13,687 bases of DNA. Origin: CAYVUV01 sp964455095 (GTDB taxonomy: Bacteria > Desulfobacterota > Binatia > HRBIN30 > CADEER01). The notes beneath the pieces are model-generated. The model worked only from the letters and a program-made list of their open reading frames with translations, made no database searches and was not told the origin of the DNA. Position 1 is the first letter of the stretch. Every line of letters begins with the position of its first letter. The stretch lies in contig CAYVUV010000148.1 in assembly GCA_964455095.1 (NCBI GenBank), positions 1-13,687 on the forward strand, read 5' to 3'. The position numbers and the translations under genes are program-made. This document shows positions 1 through 7,153 of the stretch, one piece after another.

Positions 1-438
1 GGCGATCGAGGCGATGTTGACGATGGTGCCGTGGCTGTGTGCGAGCATGTCGGGCAATACCAGGCGGGTGAGCACCATCGGCGCGCGCAGGCAGGTCGCC
101 AACGTGCGGTCCCAGTCGGCCAGCGAGGTCTTCAGCAGCGAGCTGCGCGGCGGCGCAAAACCGGCGTTATTGACCAACACGCTGATGCGCCCCAGACGTT
201 CCATGACGAAGCGCACCGACTGCTCGAGCTCCGCGTCGTGCGTGATGTCGGTGGGGATGGGCAGCACCGAGCCGGCACCGGCCAGCGCGGCTTCTGCGGC
301 GGTGTCCTGCAGCTCGCTTTCGGTGCGCGCTACGGCGGCGACCTGGCAGCCCAGGGACGCCAGGCGCACGGCAATGGCGCGGCCGATGCCGCGACCGGCG
401 CCGGTGACTACGGCAACGTGATGACGAGGCAGCTTCAC
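1..438 (-). CDS. Short-chain dehydrogenase/reductase, N-terminal part (cut by window edge)
   Basis: This is the N-terminal 146 codons of an SDR-family NAD(P)H-dependent oxidoreductase; the C-terminus lies beyond position 1. The Rossmann signature TGAGRGIG is at residues 12-19, the adenine-pocket Asp is D64, NNAG is at 90-93, and the catalytic Ser is S144 in NIASIA. The Tyr-x3-Lys pair is outside the window. An Arg after strand beta-2 (AVAR, R38) suggests an NADP(H) preference (inference). The GTG start is well fixed: an in-frame TAA lies only nine bases upstream of it. Where FabG-like proteins carry the catalytic-tetrad Asn (DVNLKG), this protein reads ATCLRA, so Cys116 replaces Asn. It is the last gene of a minus-strand run after the secreted protein (46 bp gap). 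The substrate cannot be told; 3-oxoacyl or hydroxyacyl compounds would fit the neighbourhood. Confidence 0.88.
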   Translation of the reverse strand, partial: MKLPRHHVAVVTGAGRGIGRAIAVRLASLGCQVAAVARTESELQDTAAEAALAGAGSVLPIPTDITHDAELEQSVRFVMERLGRISVLVNNAGFAPPRSSLLKTSLADWDRTLATCLRAPMVLTRLVLPDMLAHSHGTIVNIASIA

Positions 439-453
439 GACACTGGCTTACCA

Positions 454-467
454 GAGCCGTACGGCTC
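454..467. repeat. 14-bp perfect palindrome in the gap before the SDR gene
   Basis: GAGCCGTACGGCTC is a perfect self-complementary 14-mer in the 46-bp gap between the secreted-protein gene and the SDR gene. It lies about 16 bases upstream of the SDR GTG start on the minus strand. It could be an operator half-pair or a small RNA hairpin. There is no T tract, so an intrinsic terminator is unlikely. Its role is unknown. Confidence 0.4.
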
Positions 468-484
468 GATCTACCAGTGCGTTG

Positions 485-958
485 CTACCGCGCGCTCTCG
501 TCCACCGGCGGCGCACTATTGGCCGCCTCTTCGCGCAGCTCGCGCAGCCGTTGCTGCAATGCGCTGAGCTCGTGCAACGGCTGCGAGATGCGCTCGCCGA
601 GCGGGTCGGCGCGGTCGTACTTGACCGGCCCGGCCGAGCCTTCAGTAACGGCGCCGCCGTTGAGCATCGGCCGCGGGTTGGTCATCGGGCCGCGCGAGAC
701 GTCGGACATCGGTCCGCTCAGCATGCTGCGGTTGTTCCCATCGCTGATCGGGCCCGACTTCACAGACCCGGCACTCGACTCGCCGATGGTGCGCGCGCCG
801 TCGTGCACCGAGCGCCGGCGCGCCGAGACGGGACTGCTTCCGGTCGACACCGGCTCGGAATCCCGCGCCGCCTGCTCTGCGAGCGCGCCGGTTGCGATCA
901 GCGCCAATGCGGCGACGCCGCAGATCCCGCGTTGGATCGAATGCGTCAACTGGCGCAA
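485..958 (-). CDS. Small secreted protein of unknown function
   Basis: I do not recognise this protein. About 157 residues from a TTG start. The first 27 residues form a clear signal peptide: Arg/His-rich start, hydrophobic core GVAALALIATGALA, cleavage after ALA before EQ. The mature chain is Ser/Gly/Pro-rich and irregularly repetitive, with variants of SGPIS, SGPMS, RGPMT and AGPVK at about residues 68-112. A short amphipathic, probably coiled-coil C-terminus follows (LHELSALQQRLRELREE). The product is therefore likely periplasmic or extracellular. The start is uncertain: TTG at 958 or TTG at 949 both keep the signal peptide, and neither has a good ribosome binding site. It follows the thiolase gene by 50 bp, with a strong hairpin in the gap, and precedes the SDR. 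The opposite-strand frames here are Arg-rich and look like shadows. Confidence 0.55.
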   Translation of the reverse strand: MRQLTHSIQRGICGVAALALIATGALAEQAARDSEPVSTGSSPVSARRRSVHDGARTIGESSAGSVKSGPISDGNNRSMLSGPMSDVSRGPMTNPRPMLNGGAVTEGSAGPVKYDRADPLGERISQPLHELSALQQRLRELREEAANSAPPVDESAR

Positions 959-968
959 GGGATTGTTG

Positions 969-1000
969 CGGGGAGGCCGAGTCGTGACTCGGCCTCCCCG
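969..1000 (-). terminator. Strong hairpin between the thiolase and secreted-protein genes
   Basis: Two perfect 15-bp arms, CGGGGAGGCCGAGTC (969-983) and its reverse complement (986-1000), are separated by two bases, so the RNA would fold as a long GC-rich stem with a tiny loop. It begins eight bases after the thiolase stop codon. No T tract follows on either strand, so it does not match a canonical rho-independent terminator. It may instead attenuate read-through or protect the upstream mRNA from 3' decay. Confidence 0.5.
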
Positions 1001-1008
1001 CGAGTGGT

Positions 1009-2238
1009 TCAAGCGCCGACCACGAAGCAGACGCTCGTCGTGCCGCTGCCGCCGATGTTCAGCGTGCCGATGCGCTTGGCGCCGGCGACCTGGTAGTCGC
1101 CGGCCGTGCCGGTGAGCTGTTTGTAGGCGTCGAGCACCTGGCGGCAGCCGGTGGCGCCGACCGGGTGCCCGGCGCCGATGAGGCCGCCGCTGGGGTTGAT
1201 CGGCAGCTTGCCGCCCATCTCGATGGTGCCGTCCTCGACCGCTTTCCACGACTCGCCGGGCTTGGTCAGACCGAAGTGGTCGATGGCCATGTACTCCGAG
1301 GTCGTGAAGCAGTCGTGCGTCTCGATCGCGTCGAGGTCCCACGGCTGCTTGACGTCGGCGCGCTTGAAGGCGTCGAGAATCGCCTGGCGCGTGTGCGGCA
1401 GCACGTACGGGTTGTCTTTGCTTTCGGCGACCTTGGCGGAGAACTCGATCGGCGCCGTGCGATGCCCCCAGCCGAGCAGACGCGGGATGCTGCTCAGCTT
1501 GAGGCCGCGGCGCTTGGCGTACTCGGCCGCCTTCTTCTCCGAGGCGAGGAACAAAGTCACCGCGCCGTCGGTCACCTGCGAGCAGTCCGACACCTTGATG
1601 CGCCCGCCGATGATGCTGTTGAACTTGTCGTTCGAATTGGCGTGGTCCTCGGTCATGTACCACGTGCGCGTCTGCGCCAGTGGGTTGCGCTTGGCATTCG
1701 AGTAGTTCACCGCCGCGATGTGCGCGAGATGTTCGTCCTTGAGGCCGAAACGCTTGTCGTACTCGTCACCGAGGCGCCCGAACAGCTTGGGGAAGGGGAA
1801 CTCGACGCCCTCCGCCTCACGCTCGTACCAGGCTGCCGTGCCGAGGTAGGAGCCGCCGGTCTTGGGGTCGACGGTCTTCATCTGCTCGACGCCGACCACC
1901 ATGGCGCAGTCGTAGCGCCCGGCCTCGATCTCCGCCGAGGCGGCGAGGATGGCGATGCTGCCCGAGGCGCAGGCCGCCTCGTGGCGCGAGGTGGGCAGGC
2001 CGGAGAGCGCCGGGTCGGCTTCCAGGATCATGGCGCCGAGGTGACCCTGCATGGCGTAGAGCTCGGCGGCGAAGTTGCCCAGATGCCCGACTTCGATCTC
2101 CTTCGCCTCGAGCCCGGTGGCTTCGAGGCCGCCCGTGACCCCTTCGAGGATCATGGCGACGATGTGCTTGTTCTCCTTGCTCCAGTTGCGAGCGAAGTCG
2201 GTCTGGTAACCGCCGAGGACGTAAATGGGGGCAGCCAT
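1009..2238 (-). CDS. Thiolase of the SCP2/SCP-x type (acetyl-CoA acetyltransferase family)
   Basis: 409-residue cytoplasmic thiolase, which cleaves 3-ketoacyl-CoA with CoA or condenses two acyl-CoAs in reverse. The nucleophilic Cys90 sits in EAACASGS. The SCP2-type HDC motif (308-310, THDCFT) replaces the NEAF motif of classical thiolases. The distal His358 is in GHPVGATG (357-364), after NPSGGLIGAG, and Cys404 lies in the C-terminal segment. Length is usual for the SCP2-thiolase group without a sterol-carrier domain. The ATG start is supported by AAGGAGA four bases upstream (2243-2249). The start is 23 bp after the stop of the 3-hydroxyacyl-CoA dehydrogenase, so the two are almost certainly co-transcribed and perform the last two beta-oxidation steps, or the reverse steps making 3-hydroxyacyl-CoA. 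Chain-length specificity cannot be read from sequence. Confidence 0.92.
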   Translation of the reverse strand: MAAPIYVLGGYQTDFARNWSKENKHIVAMILEGVTGGLEATGLEAKEIEVGHLGNFAAELYAMQGHLGAMILEADPALSGLPTSRHEAACASGSIAILAASAEIEAGRYDCAMVVGVEQMKTVDPKTGGSYLGTAAWYEREAEGVEFPFPKLFGRLGDEYDKRFGLKDEHLAHIAAVNYSNAKRNPLAQTRTWYMTEDHANSNDKFNSIIGGRIKVSDCSQVTDGAVTLFLASEKKAAEYAKRRGLKLSSIPRLLGWGHRTAPIEFSAKVAESKDNPYVLPHTRQAILDAFKRADVKQPWDLDAIETHDCFTTSEYMAIDHFGLTKPGESWKAVEDGTIEMGGKLPINPSGGLIGAGHPVGATGCRQVLDAYKQLTGTAGDYQVAGAKRIGTLNIGGSGTTSVCFVVGA

Positions 2239-2261
2239 GGGCTCTCCTTTGTTTGGCCGGC

Positions 2262-3569
2262 TCAGCCGGCGAAGAAGCGTCCGATGTTCACGTTGGGCTC
2301 TTGGAACAAGCGCTCGCCGGGCTGCTTGGCCGCCCGGGCGACGACCGCCGGCACCGGCAGTTTCTGCGCTTCGAGCAACTTCACCACTGTCGGAGCACTA
2401 ATCAAGTCCACCAGCACGGTCGGCGGCGCCCAATTGAAGCCGAAACCCATGATGCGGTCGACGTCGCGAGCGCTGCGCACCACCTCGGTTTCTCCCACCC
2501 GGTTCAATCCATAGCTAACGTATCCGAGGATAACTCGTCTTGCTAGCTCAGCTTCCGCACCCTTTGCCGTGGCAAAAACCTCGAACGCCTGCCGGTAGCG
2601 ACCGACCCGGTTGAGCTTGCGCATCTCCTCGACGAAGGCCACCGGCTCGACGGCTTTGGGCGCCTCGTACTGGCCGGTTTTGGGGTCGAGCACCAGGTTG
2701 GTGGTCTGCTTCCCTTCCTTCACGCGGCGGTAGAACCCGCCCTTGGCCGGGGTCTTGTTGCCGAGGTGCCCCTGGTCGAGCAGCTTCGTCATGTACGCCG
2801 GCATGGCGAACATGGCGTGGGCCTCGTCTTTGGTGTTGGCGTAGACGTTGTCGATGATCGCCTTGTGGACATCCCAGCCGACCAGGTCGACCGTGGCCAG
2901 CGGCGGCATGGCGCGGCCGGTGTAGGGACCGATCAGGTAGTCCATGTAGGCGATGCCGTGCTCGGCGGCCAGGATCGCCACCTCGTTCAGCACCTTGAAA
3001 CCGACCCGGTTGCCGGCGAAGGCGGGCTTGTCGTCGGTGACGATCGCCTCGCGGCCAAAGCGCGTCTGCAGCATGGCGAGGACGTCGGTCACCAGCGCCG
3101 GGTCCGTCCCGGCGTGCGGGATGACCTCGGTGCCGACGATGACGTTGGGCGGGTTGAAGAGGTGGATGCCGAGGAAGTTCTTCTGGAAGCTGGCGCTGCG
3201 CTCGCGCGCCATCTCGGCGATCGACAAGCCCGACGAGACCGTGGCGACGACGGAGTCCTTGCGCCGGTGCTGATCGACCTGTTCGAAGAAGGTTTTCTTC
3301 AGGGCGAGATCCTCGGCGAGGGCCTCGAAGATCAGATCGGCCTCGGCCACGGTGCGGGCCAGGTCGCCGTCATACGTGCCGAGCGAGAAGCGGTCGCCGA
3401 TGCGCTCGGACTTGGCCAGGTTCTGCGCGCCGGTCAGGCCCGAGCGGGCGCGCTCGACATCGCGGGCGAGCAGCACCACGTCGCAACCCCCTGCGGCAAA
3501 CACCTCGGCACTGCCGGCGCCCATGGCGCCGTTGGCGCCGAGCACCACGACTTTGTTGATCTCTCTCAT
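2262..3569 (-). CDS. 3-hydroxyacyl-CoA dehydrogenase (FadN-like, no hydratase domain)
   Basis: 435-residue NAD-dependent enzyme oxidising 3-hydroxyacyl-CoA to 3-ketoacyl-CoA. An N-terminal Rossmann domain (about 1-185) opens with VVVLGANGAMG. Catalytic-site residues can be assigned: Ser112/113 (VSSGLS), His136 in GIHLFNP, Glu148 and Asn187 in AFAGNRVG. Two 3HCDH C-terminal modules follow (about 188-290 with ATVDLVGWDV, and 340-400 with DRIMGFGFNW). This layout resembles FadN/FadJ-type proteins, but the chain ends where their enoyl-CoA hydratase domain would begin. I chose the ATG at 3569 because the Rossmann strand starts six residues later; the frame stays open upstream to 3722, but that part is not protein-like. 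The ribosome binding site is weak. It is the first gene of the minus-strand operon with the thiolase, and divergent from ecm. Roles in beta-oxidation or acetoacetyl-CoA/3-hydroxybutyryl-CoA interconversion are both possible. Confidence 0.9.
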   Translation of the reverse strand: MREINKVVVLGANGAMGAGSAEVFAAGGCDVVLLARDVERARSGLTGAQNLAKSERIGDRFSLGTYDGDLARTVAEADLIFEALAEDLALKKTFFEQVDQHRRKDSVVATVSSGLSIAEMARERSASFQKNFLGIHLFNPPNVIVGTEVIPHAGTDPALVTDVLAMLQTRFGREAIVTDDKPAFAGNRVGFKVLNEVAILAAEHGIAYMDYLIGPYTGRAMPPLATVDLVGWDVHKAIIDNVYANTKDEAHAMFAMPAYMTKLLDQGHLGNKTPAKGGFYRRVKEGKQTTNLVLDPKTGQYEAPKAVEPVAFVEEMRKLNRVGRYRQAFEVFATAKGAEAELARRVILGYVSYGLNRVGETEVVRSARDVDRIMGFGFNWAPPTVLVDLISAPTVVKLLEAQKLPVPAVVARAAKQPGERLFQEPNVNIGRFFAG

Positions 3570-3720
3570 GTCTGATCCGGACCCCCTGAAGATTGTGGAA
3601 ACACCCGAGCTGTCGCACTTTTCCGGCACCAAGACAAGCCGCCCACGAGGCGCGGCGGGGGCCTTGGCGCGGCGCCACCCCCGGTTGCACGGCGCGCGCC
3701 GCAGCGGGTATGGTGCGGGC
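3570..3720. promoter_or_regulatory. Divergent intergenic region between the hydroxyacyl-CoA dehydrogenase and ecm
   Basis: This 151-bp gap must hold the promoters for both divergent units. On the plus strand TTGCAC (3685-3690) and TATGGT (3709-3714) are 18 bases apart. If they serve as -35 and -10, transcription would begin at or next to the ecm ATG at 3721, giving a leaderless mRNA; no Shine-Dalgarno precedes that ATG. The match to consensus is weak and no convincing promoter was found on the minus strand. Confidence 0.3.
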
Positions 3721-5694
3721 ATGGCGAAACGTCCGGAGGCCTGGCTGATGCGGACCTACGCGGGCCACACCGACCCGCGCGCTGCCAACGCGTTGTTCCG
3801 CACCAATCTGTCGAAGGGGCAGACCGGGCTCAGCGTCGCTTTCGACCTGCCGACGCAGACCGGCTACGACTCCGACGAGCCGATGGCGGCCGGCGAGGTC
3901 GGCAAGGTCGGCGTACCGATCTCGCACATTGCCGACATGGAGGCGCTGTTCGACGGCATTCCGCTCGCCAAGATGAACACGTCGATGACCATCAACGCCA
4001 CGGCGCCATGGCTGTTGGCGTTGTATGTCGCGACCGCGGAGCGCCAGGGGGCCGACCCGGCCGGCCTGCGCGGCACGACGCAGAACGACATCCTGAAGGA
4101 ATTCCTCTCGCGCGGCACGTACATGCTGCCGCCCGAGCCGTCGTTGCGCCTGACGGCCGACACCATCGAATACACGGTGCGCCACATCCCGCGCTGGAAC
4201 CCGATGAACGTCTGCAGCTACCACCTGCAGGAGGCCGGCGCGACGCCGGTGCAGGAGATCGCCTTCACGCTCGCCAACGCCTTCGCCGTGCTCGACCGCG
4301 TCAAGGCGCGCCCGGGCGTGCCGATCGACGACGTCGTCGGGGCATTGTCGTTCTTCGTCAACGCCGGCATCCGCTTCATCGAGGAGCTCTGTAAGATCAA
4401 GGCCTTCGTGCGGCTGTGGGATCGCCTGACGCGCGAGCGCTACGGTGTCGCCGATGCCGCCAAGCGGCGCTTTCGCTACGGCGTACAGGTGAACTCGCTC
4501 GGCCTGACGGCACAGCAGCCGGAGAACAACGTGCAGCGCATCGTGCTCGAGATGCTCGCCGTGGTGCTGTCGAAGGAGGCCCGGGCGCGCTCGGTGCAAC
4601 TGCCGGCGTGGAACGAGGCGCTCGGGCTGCCGCGGCCGTGGGATCAGCAGTGGTCGCTGCGCATCCAGCAGGTGATGGCGTTCGAGACCGACCTGCTCGA
4701 CTACGGGCGCGACATCTTCGACGGCTCGGTGGTGATCGAGGCCAAGGTCGAAGAGCTGATGACCGCGGCCGAAGCGGAGCTGGCGCGCATCGAGCAAATG
4801 GGCGGCGCCGCGCAGGCAATCGACTTCATGAAGCACGCGCTGGTGTCGAGCCATGCCGAACGCCAGCGGCGCATCGAGGCGGGCGATTTGACCGTCGTCG
4901 GCGTCAACGCCTTCACCGAGCACGAGCCGTCGCCGCTCGTCGCCGGCACGGAGAGCATCCTCAGCGTGGATCCGGCCGCCGAGCGCGCGCAGATCGAACG
5001 CCTGCGCGCCTTCCGGGCTCAGCGCGACGCAGCGCAAGCGACGGCGGCGCTCAAGGCGCTCGAAGACGCCGCGCGCGGCGGGGCCAACATCATGCCCGCC
5101 TCGATCGAAGCGGCCAAAGCCGGCGTCACCACCGGCGAGTGGGCCGGCGTCATGCGGCGCGTGTTCGGCGAATTCCGCGCTCCGACCGGTGTGCAGGGCG
5201 TGGCGGCCGCTCCGGCGACGGAGAGCCTGCAGCGCCTGCGCGCGCACACGGCCGAGGTGACGGCACAGCTCGGCCATCCGCCGCGCTTGCTGGTCGGCAA
5301 GCCGGGCCTGGACGGGCATTCGAACGGCGCCGAGCAGGTCGCGGTGCGCGCCAAGGACGCCGGCTTCGAGGTCATCTACGAAGGCATCCGGCTGACCCCC
5401 GAGCAGATCGTCGCCTCGGCGGTCGAAGAGGACGTCGACGCCATCGGCCTGTCGATTCACTCCGGCTCGCACATGACGCTGATCCCGCGCATCACCGAGC
5501 TGCTGCGCGAGCGCGGCGTCACCGACGTCCCGGTGCTGGTCGGCGGCGTGATTCCCGACGCTGACCGCATCCGCTTGCAGCAGTGCGGCGTGGCGCGCGT
5601 CTACACGCCGGGTGAAGCGACGCTGACCGAGATCATCGAAGACCTCGTCGACCTCATCGCCGCCGCCCGCGGCCGCGCCGCCGGCGCCGCGTAG
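3721..5694 (+). CDS. ecm: Ethylmalonyl-CoA mutase (coenzyme B12-dependent; MeaA type)
   Basis: 657-residue adenosylcobalamin-dependent acyl-CoA mutase, both halves in one chain. It is expected to convert (2R)-ethylmalonyl-CoA to (2S)-methylsuccinyl-CoA in the ethylmalonyl-CoA pathway. The TIM-barrel substrate domain spans about 1-490 and the B12-binding domain about 520-645, with the base-off motif DGHSNG (531-536; His533 is the lower cobalt ligand), SIHSG (579-583) and VGGVIP (607-612). Family-specific strings match MeaA/Ecm rather than methylmalonyl-CoA mutase: RTYAGHT (11-17), DLPTQTGYDSD (42-52), MNTSMTINATAPW (85-97), NPMNVCSYHLQEAGATP (160-176), LPRPWDQQWSLR (303-314). I start at the ATG at 3721, where homology begins; the frame runs open upstream to 3352, over the divergent gene. 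No ribosome binding site is visible. A bacterial methylmalonyl-CoA mutase is the main alternative and I think it unlikely. Confidence 0.87.
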   Translation: MAKRPEAWLMRTYAGHTDPRAANALFRTNLSKGQTGLSVAFDLPTQTGYDSDEPMAAGEVGKVGVPISHIADMEALFDGIPLAKMNTSMTINATAPWLLALYVATAERQGADPAGLRGTTQNDILKEFLSRGTYMLPPEPSLRLTADTIEYTVRHIPRWNPMNVCSYHLQEAGATPVQEIAFTLANAFAVLDRVKARPGVPIDDVVGALSFFVNAGIRFIEELCKIKAFVRLWDRLTRERYGVADAAKRRFRYGVQVNSLGLTAQQPENNVQRIVLEMLAVVLSKEARARSVQLPAWNEALGLPRPWDQQWSLRIQQVMAFETDLLDYGRDIFDGSVVIEAKVEELMTAAEAELARIEQMGGAAQAIDFMKHALVSSHAERQRRIEAGDLTVVGVNAFTEHEPSPLVAGTESILSVDPAAERAQIERLRAFRAQRDAAQATAALKALEDAARGGANIMPASIEAAKAGVTTGEWAGVMRRVFGEFRAPTGVQGVAAAPATESLQRLRAHTAEVTAQLGHPPRLLVGKPGLDGHSNGAEQVAVRAKDAGFEVIYEGIRLTPEQIVASAVEEDVDAIGLSIHSGSHMTLIPRITELLRERGVTDVPVLVGGVIPDADRIRLQQCGVARVYTPGEATLTEIIEDLVDLIAAARGRAAGAA

Positions 5695-5705
5695 GCTCGT
5701 CCGGT

Positions 5706-5862
5706 TTCCTCTCCCGGATGGGAGAGGACTGAGGTGAGGGCGATTAGATTGCGCCGCAGGCCACGGCTGAAGTTCTCGCTTTGAGCAGGCCGCACAATCC
5801 GAGGGTAGCTTCGCCCGATTTTATCCCCCTCATCCTGTCCTTCTCCCATCCGGGAGAAGGAA
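5706..5862. repeat. Inverted-repeat-bounded intergenic element (REP/BIME- or MITE-like)
   Basis: The gap between the convergent ecm and mcl1 genes is filled by an element whose two ends are inverted copies. The left end has a perfect 9-bp stem with loop GGAT (5707-5728), followed by ACTGAGGTGAGGG. The right end has the mirror order: CCCTCATCCTGT, then a perfect 10-bp stem with loop ATCC (5838-5861). Inside, GATTGCGCCGC (about 5747-5757) is partly complementary to the stretch ending CACAATC (about 5788-5799), so the whole unit could fold back on itself. No ORF is present. Such hairpins are typical of dispersed extragenic palindromes and could also terminate both convergent transcripts. Copy number in the genome cannot be seen here. 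Confidence 0.65.
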
Positions 5863-5904
5863 CCATCGCGCGACACATTACGACGAAATTGTGAAGCGGA
5901 GCCC

Positions 5905-6942
5905 CTACGCGACGCGCCCCATCACCGCCAGAATGTCGTAGCCCGTCACCGCGGTCGACTTGGCCGCCTGTGCGGCGAGGTAGTCGGCCGAGATCTCGCC
6001 GGCCTGCACGGCCTTGGCGAGGTCCATCAGGGCGATCTTGATCGTCGCCTCGTCGATCATCTCGCCGTTGGTGGGATCGGCCATCGAGCCGCCGCCGTTC
6101 TGGTGGTAGAGCTCGACGACGCGCTTGGCGTAGGTGAGCTGCTCGGCGTTGGGGCTGAAGCACTCGTTGCAGATCTTGGCCTGCTGCGGGTGGATCACCC
6201 AGGTGCCGTCCATGCCGAGGTTCTGCGAGCCGACGTTCTTCTCGCGCAGGCCGCGCTCGACCTCGGCCACGCGGGCGGGCGGATCGTCCTTGCGGATCAG
6301 GCGCAGGTAGACGTTGTCGACGGCGTGCAGCCCCGCCGCCTTGGCCGCCACGACCATTGCCTGCTTGGCGTAATGAAAGTGCTGGTTCTGTCCGTCGACC
6401 ACCTCGCGCACGCCGATGTTGGCGGCGAAGTCGGCGATGCCGAAGATCAGGCCGCACATGCGCTCCGAGGCGGTGGCGATCTCGTAGGCCTTGAGCAACG
6501 CTTGCGGTGTCTCGATCAGCGCCTCGATCTTCAGCCGGTACTTCCAGCCGCCGCGGCGCTCGAGATCGTCGAGCACCTTGGAGACGTAGAGGATGTCCTC
6601 TGGCCCGCGCGCCTTGGGCAGAATGATACCGTGGAAACGGTTCGGCGCGCCGAGCACCACGGCCTCGAGGTCGCCGACGAAGAACTGCGACAGGATGTTG
6701 TTGGGCCGCACGGTCACGACTTTGTGGCCGAAGTCGAGCGTCTTGAGCGCCTCGACGGTCACCTGGCGGCTCTTCTCGCCCTTGAACTCGTAGGGGCAGG
6801 CGTCTTCGAAGTCGGCCATGACGTGGTCGACCGGCGATTTGACCGCGTCGGCCGCGTTCTGGTGCAGCTTCATGTTGTGACCGGGATACGTCATCTCCGT
6901 GCGCGGAATGACGAAGCGCTTGCCGCCGTCGAGTATGAACAT
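5905..6942 (-). CDS. mcl1: CoA ester lyase, L-malyl-CoA/beta-methylmalyl-CoA lyase-like
   Basis: 345-residue protein of the HpcH/HpaI/CitE aldolase-like lyase family. In context it should cleave beta-methylmalyl-CoA to glyoxylate and propionyl-CoA, and possibly L-malyl-CoA to glyoxylate and acetyl-CoA. Visible family features are DFEDACP (44-50) at the CoA/active-site strand, VRPN with Arg79, LIETPQ with Glu144 and GIADFAANIG with Asp171 as the expected Mg2+ ligands, and the C-terminal GMDGTWVIHPQQ (243-254), typical of malyl-CoA lyases. The ATG has an AAAGG box eight bases upstream. It is convergent with ecm and divergent from mcd, so the three EMC genes are clustered without forming one operon. 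Other members of the family (citrate lyase beta-like, citramalyl-CoA lyase) share these motifs, so the substrate rests mainly on neighbours. Confidence 0.75.
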   Translation of the reverse strand: MFILDGGKRFVIPRTEMTYPGHNMKLHQNAADAVKSPVDHVMADFEDACPYEFKGEKSRQVTVEALKTLDFGHKVVTVRPNNILSQFFVGDLEAVVLGAPNRFHGIILPKARGPEDILYVSKVLDDLERRGGWKYRLKIEALIETPQALLKAYEIATASERMCGLIFGIADFAANIGVREVVDGQNQHFHYAKQAMVVAAKAAGLHAVDNVYLRLIRKDDPPARVAEVERGLREKNVGSQNLGMDGTWVIHPQQAKICNECFSPNAEQLTYAKRVVELYHQNGGGSMADPTNGEMIDEATIKIALMDLAKAVQAGEISADYLAAQAAKSTAVTGYDILAVMGRVA

Positions 6943-7153
6943 GAGGGGCCTTTCTGAGCTGCGGTGATGGGGACGTTCACAGCGCTACTCCGTTGATTTT
7001 CAAAGATCAAATTAGGGCGATTGTAGGGCTGAGGACGCGCCGCTAATGCCTGCCGCGGTGGCTGGCCTCGGCGCTTGCGCGATGGTACAAAACCGCATCG
7101 GTCGACCTCCTGCGTTCGGCTGTTCACACCACAATCGAGAGGAACGTGTCGCT
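6943..7153. promoter_or_regulatory. Divergent mcl1-mcd intergenic region with an AT-rich palindrome
   Basis: This 211-bp gap holds the promoters of mcl1 and mcd. An AT-rich patch stands out from the GC-rich surroundings and contains an imperfect 18-bp palindrome (6993-7010, arms TTGAT and ATCAA, eight bases between), a candidate operator for coordinated control of both genes. On the minus strand TACAAT (7025-7020) matches a -10 box in five of six positions, but no good -35 is placed correctly. No convincing sigma-70 promoter was found for mcd. GAGAGGAA (7137-7144) is the mcd ribosome binding site. Confidence 0.35.

Noticed and set aside
1165..2514. 449-codon plus-strand frame across the thiolase
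   Set aside because: Antisense to a thiolase with all catalytic motifs intact; no motif in the plus-strand product.
3370..5472. 700-codon minus-strand frame across ecm
   Set aside because: The plus-strand product is an unmistakable B12-dependent mutase; the antisense frame is Arg/Leu/Asp-rich with no recognisable motif.
7062..7078. Sigma-54-like -24/-12 promoter (TGGC then TTGC) upstream of mcd
   Set aside because: The GG-to-GC spacing is 11 bases, one more than sigma-54 promoters tolerate.
7046..7153. Upstream start for mcd at 7046 giving 588 residues
   Set aside because: The additional residues are not protein-like for this family, and the ATG at 7154 has a good ribosome binding site.
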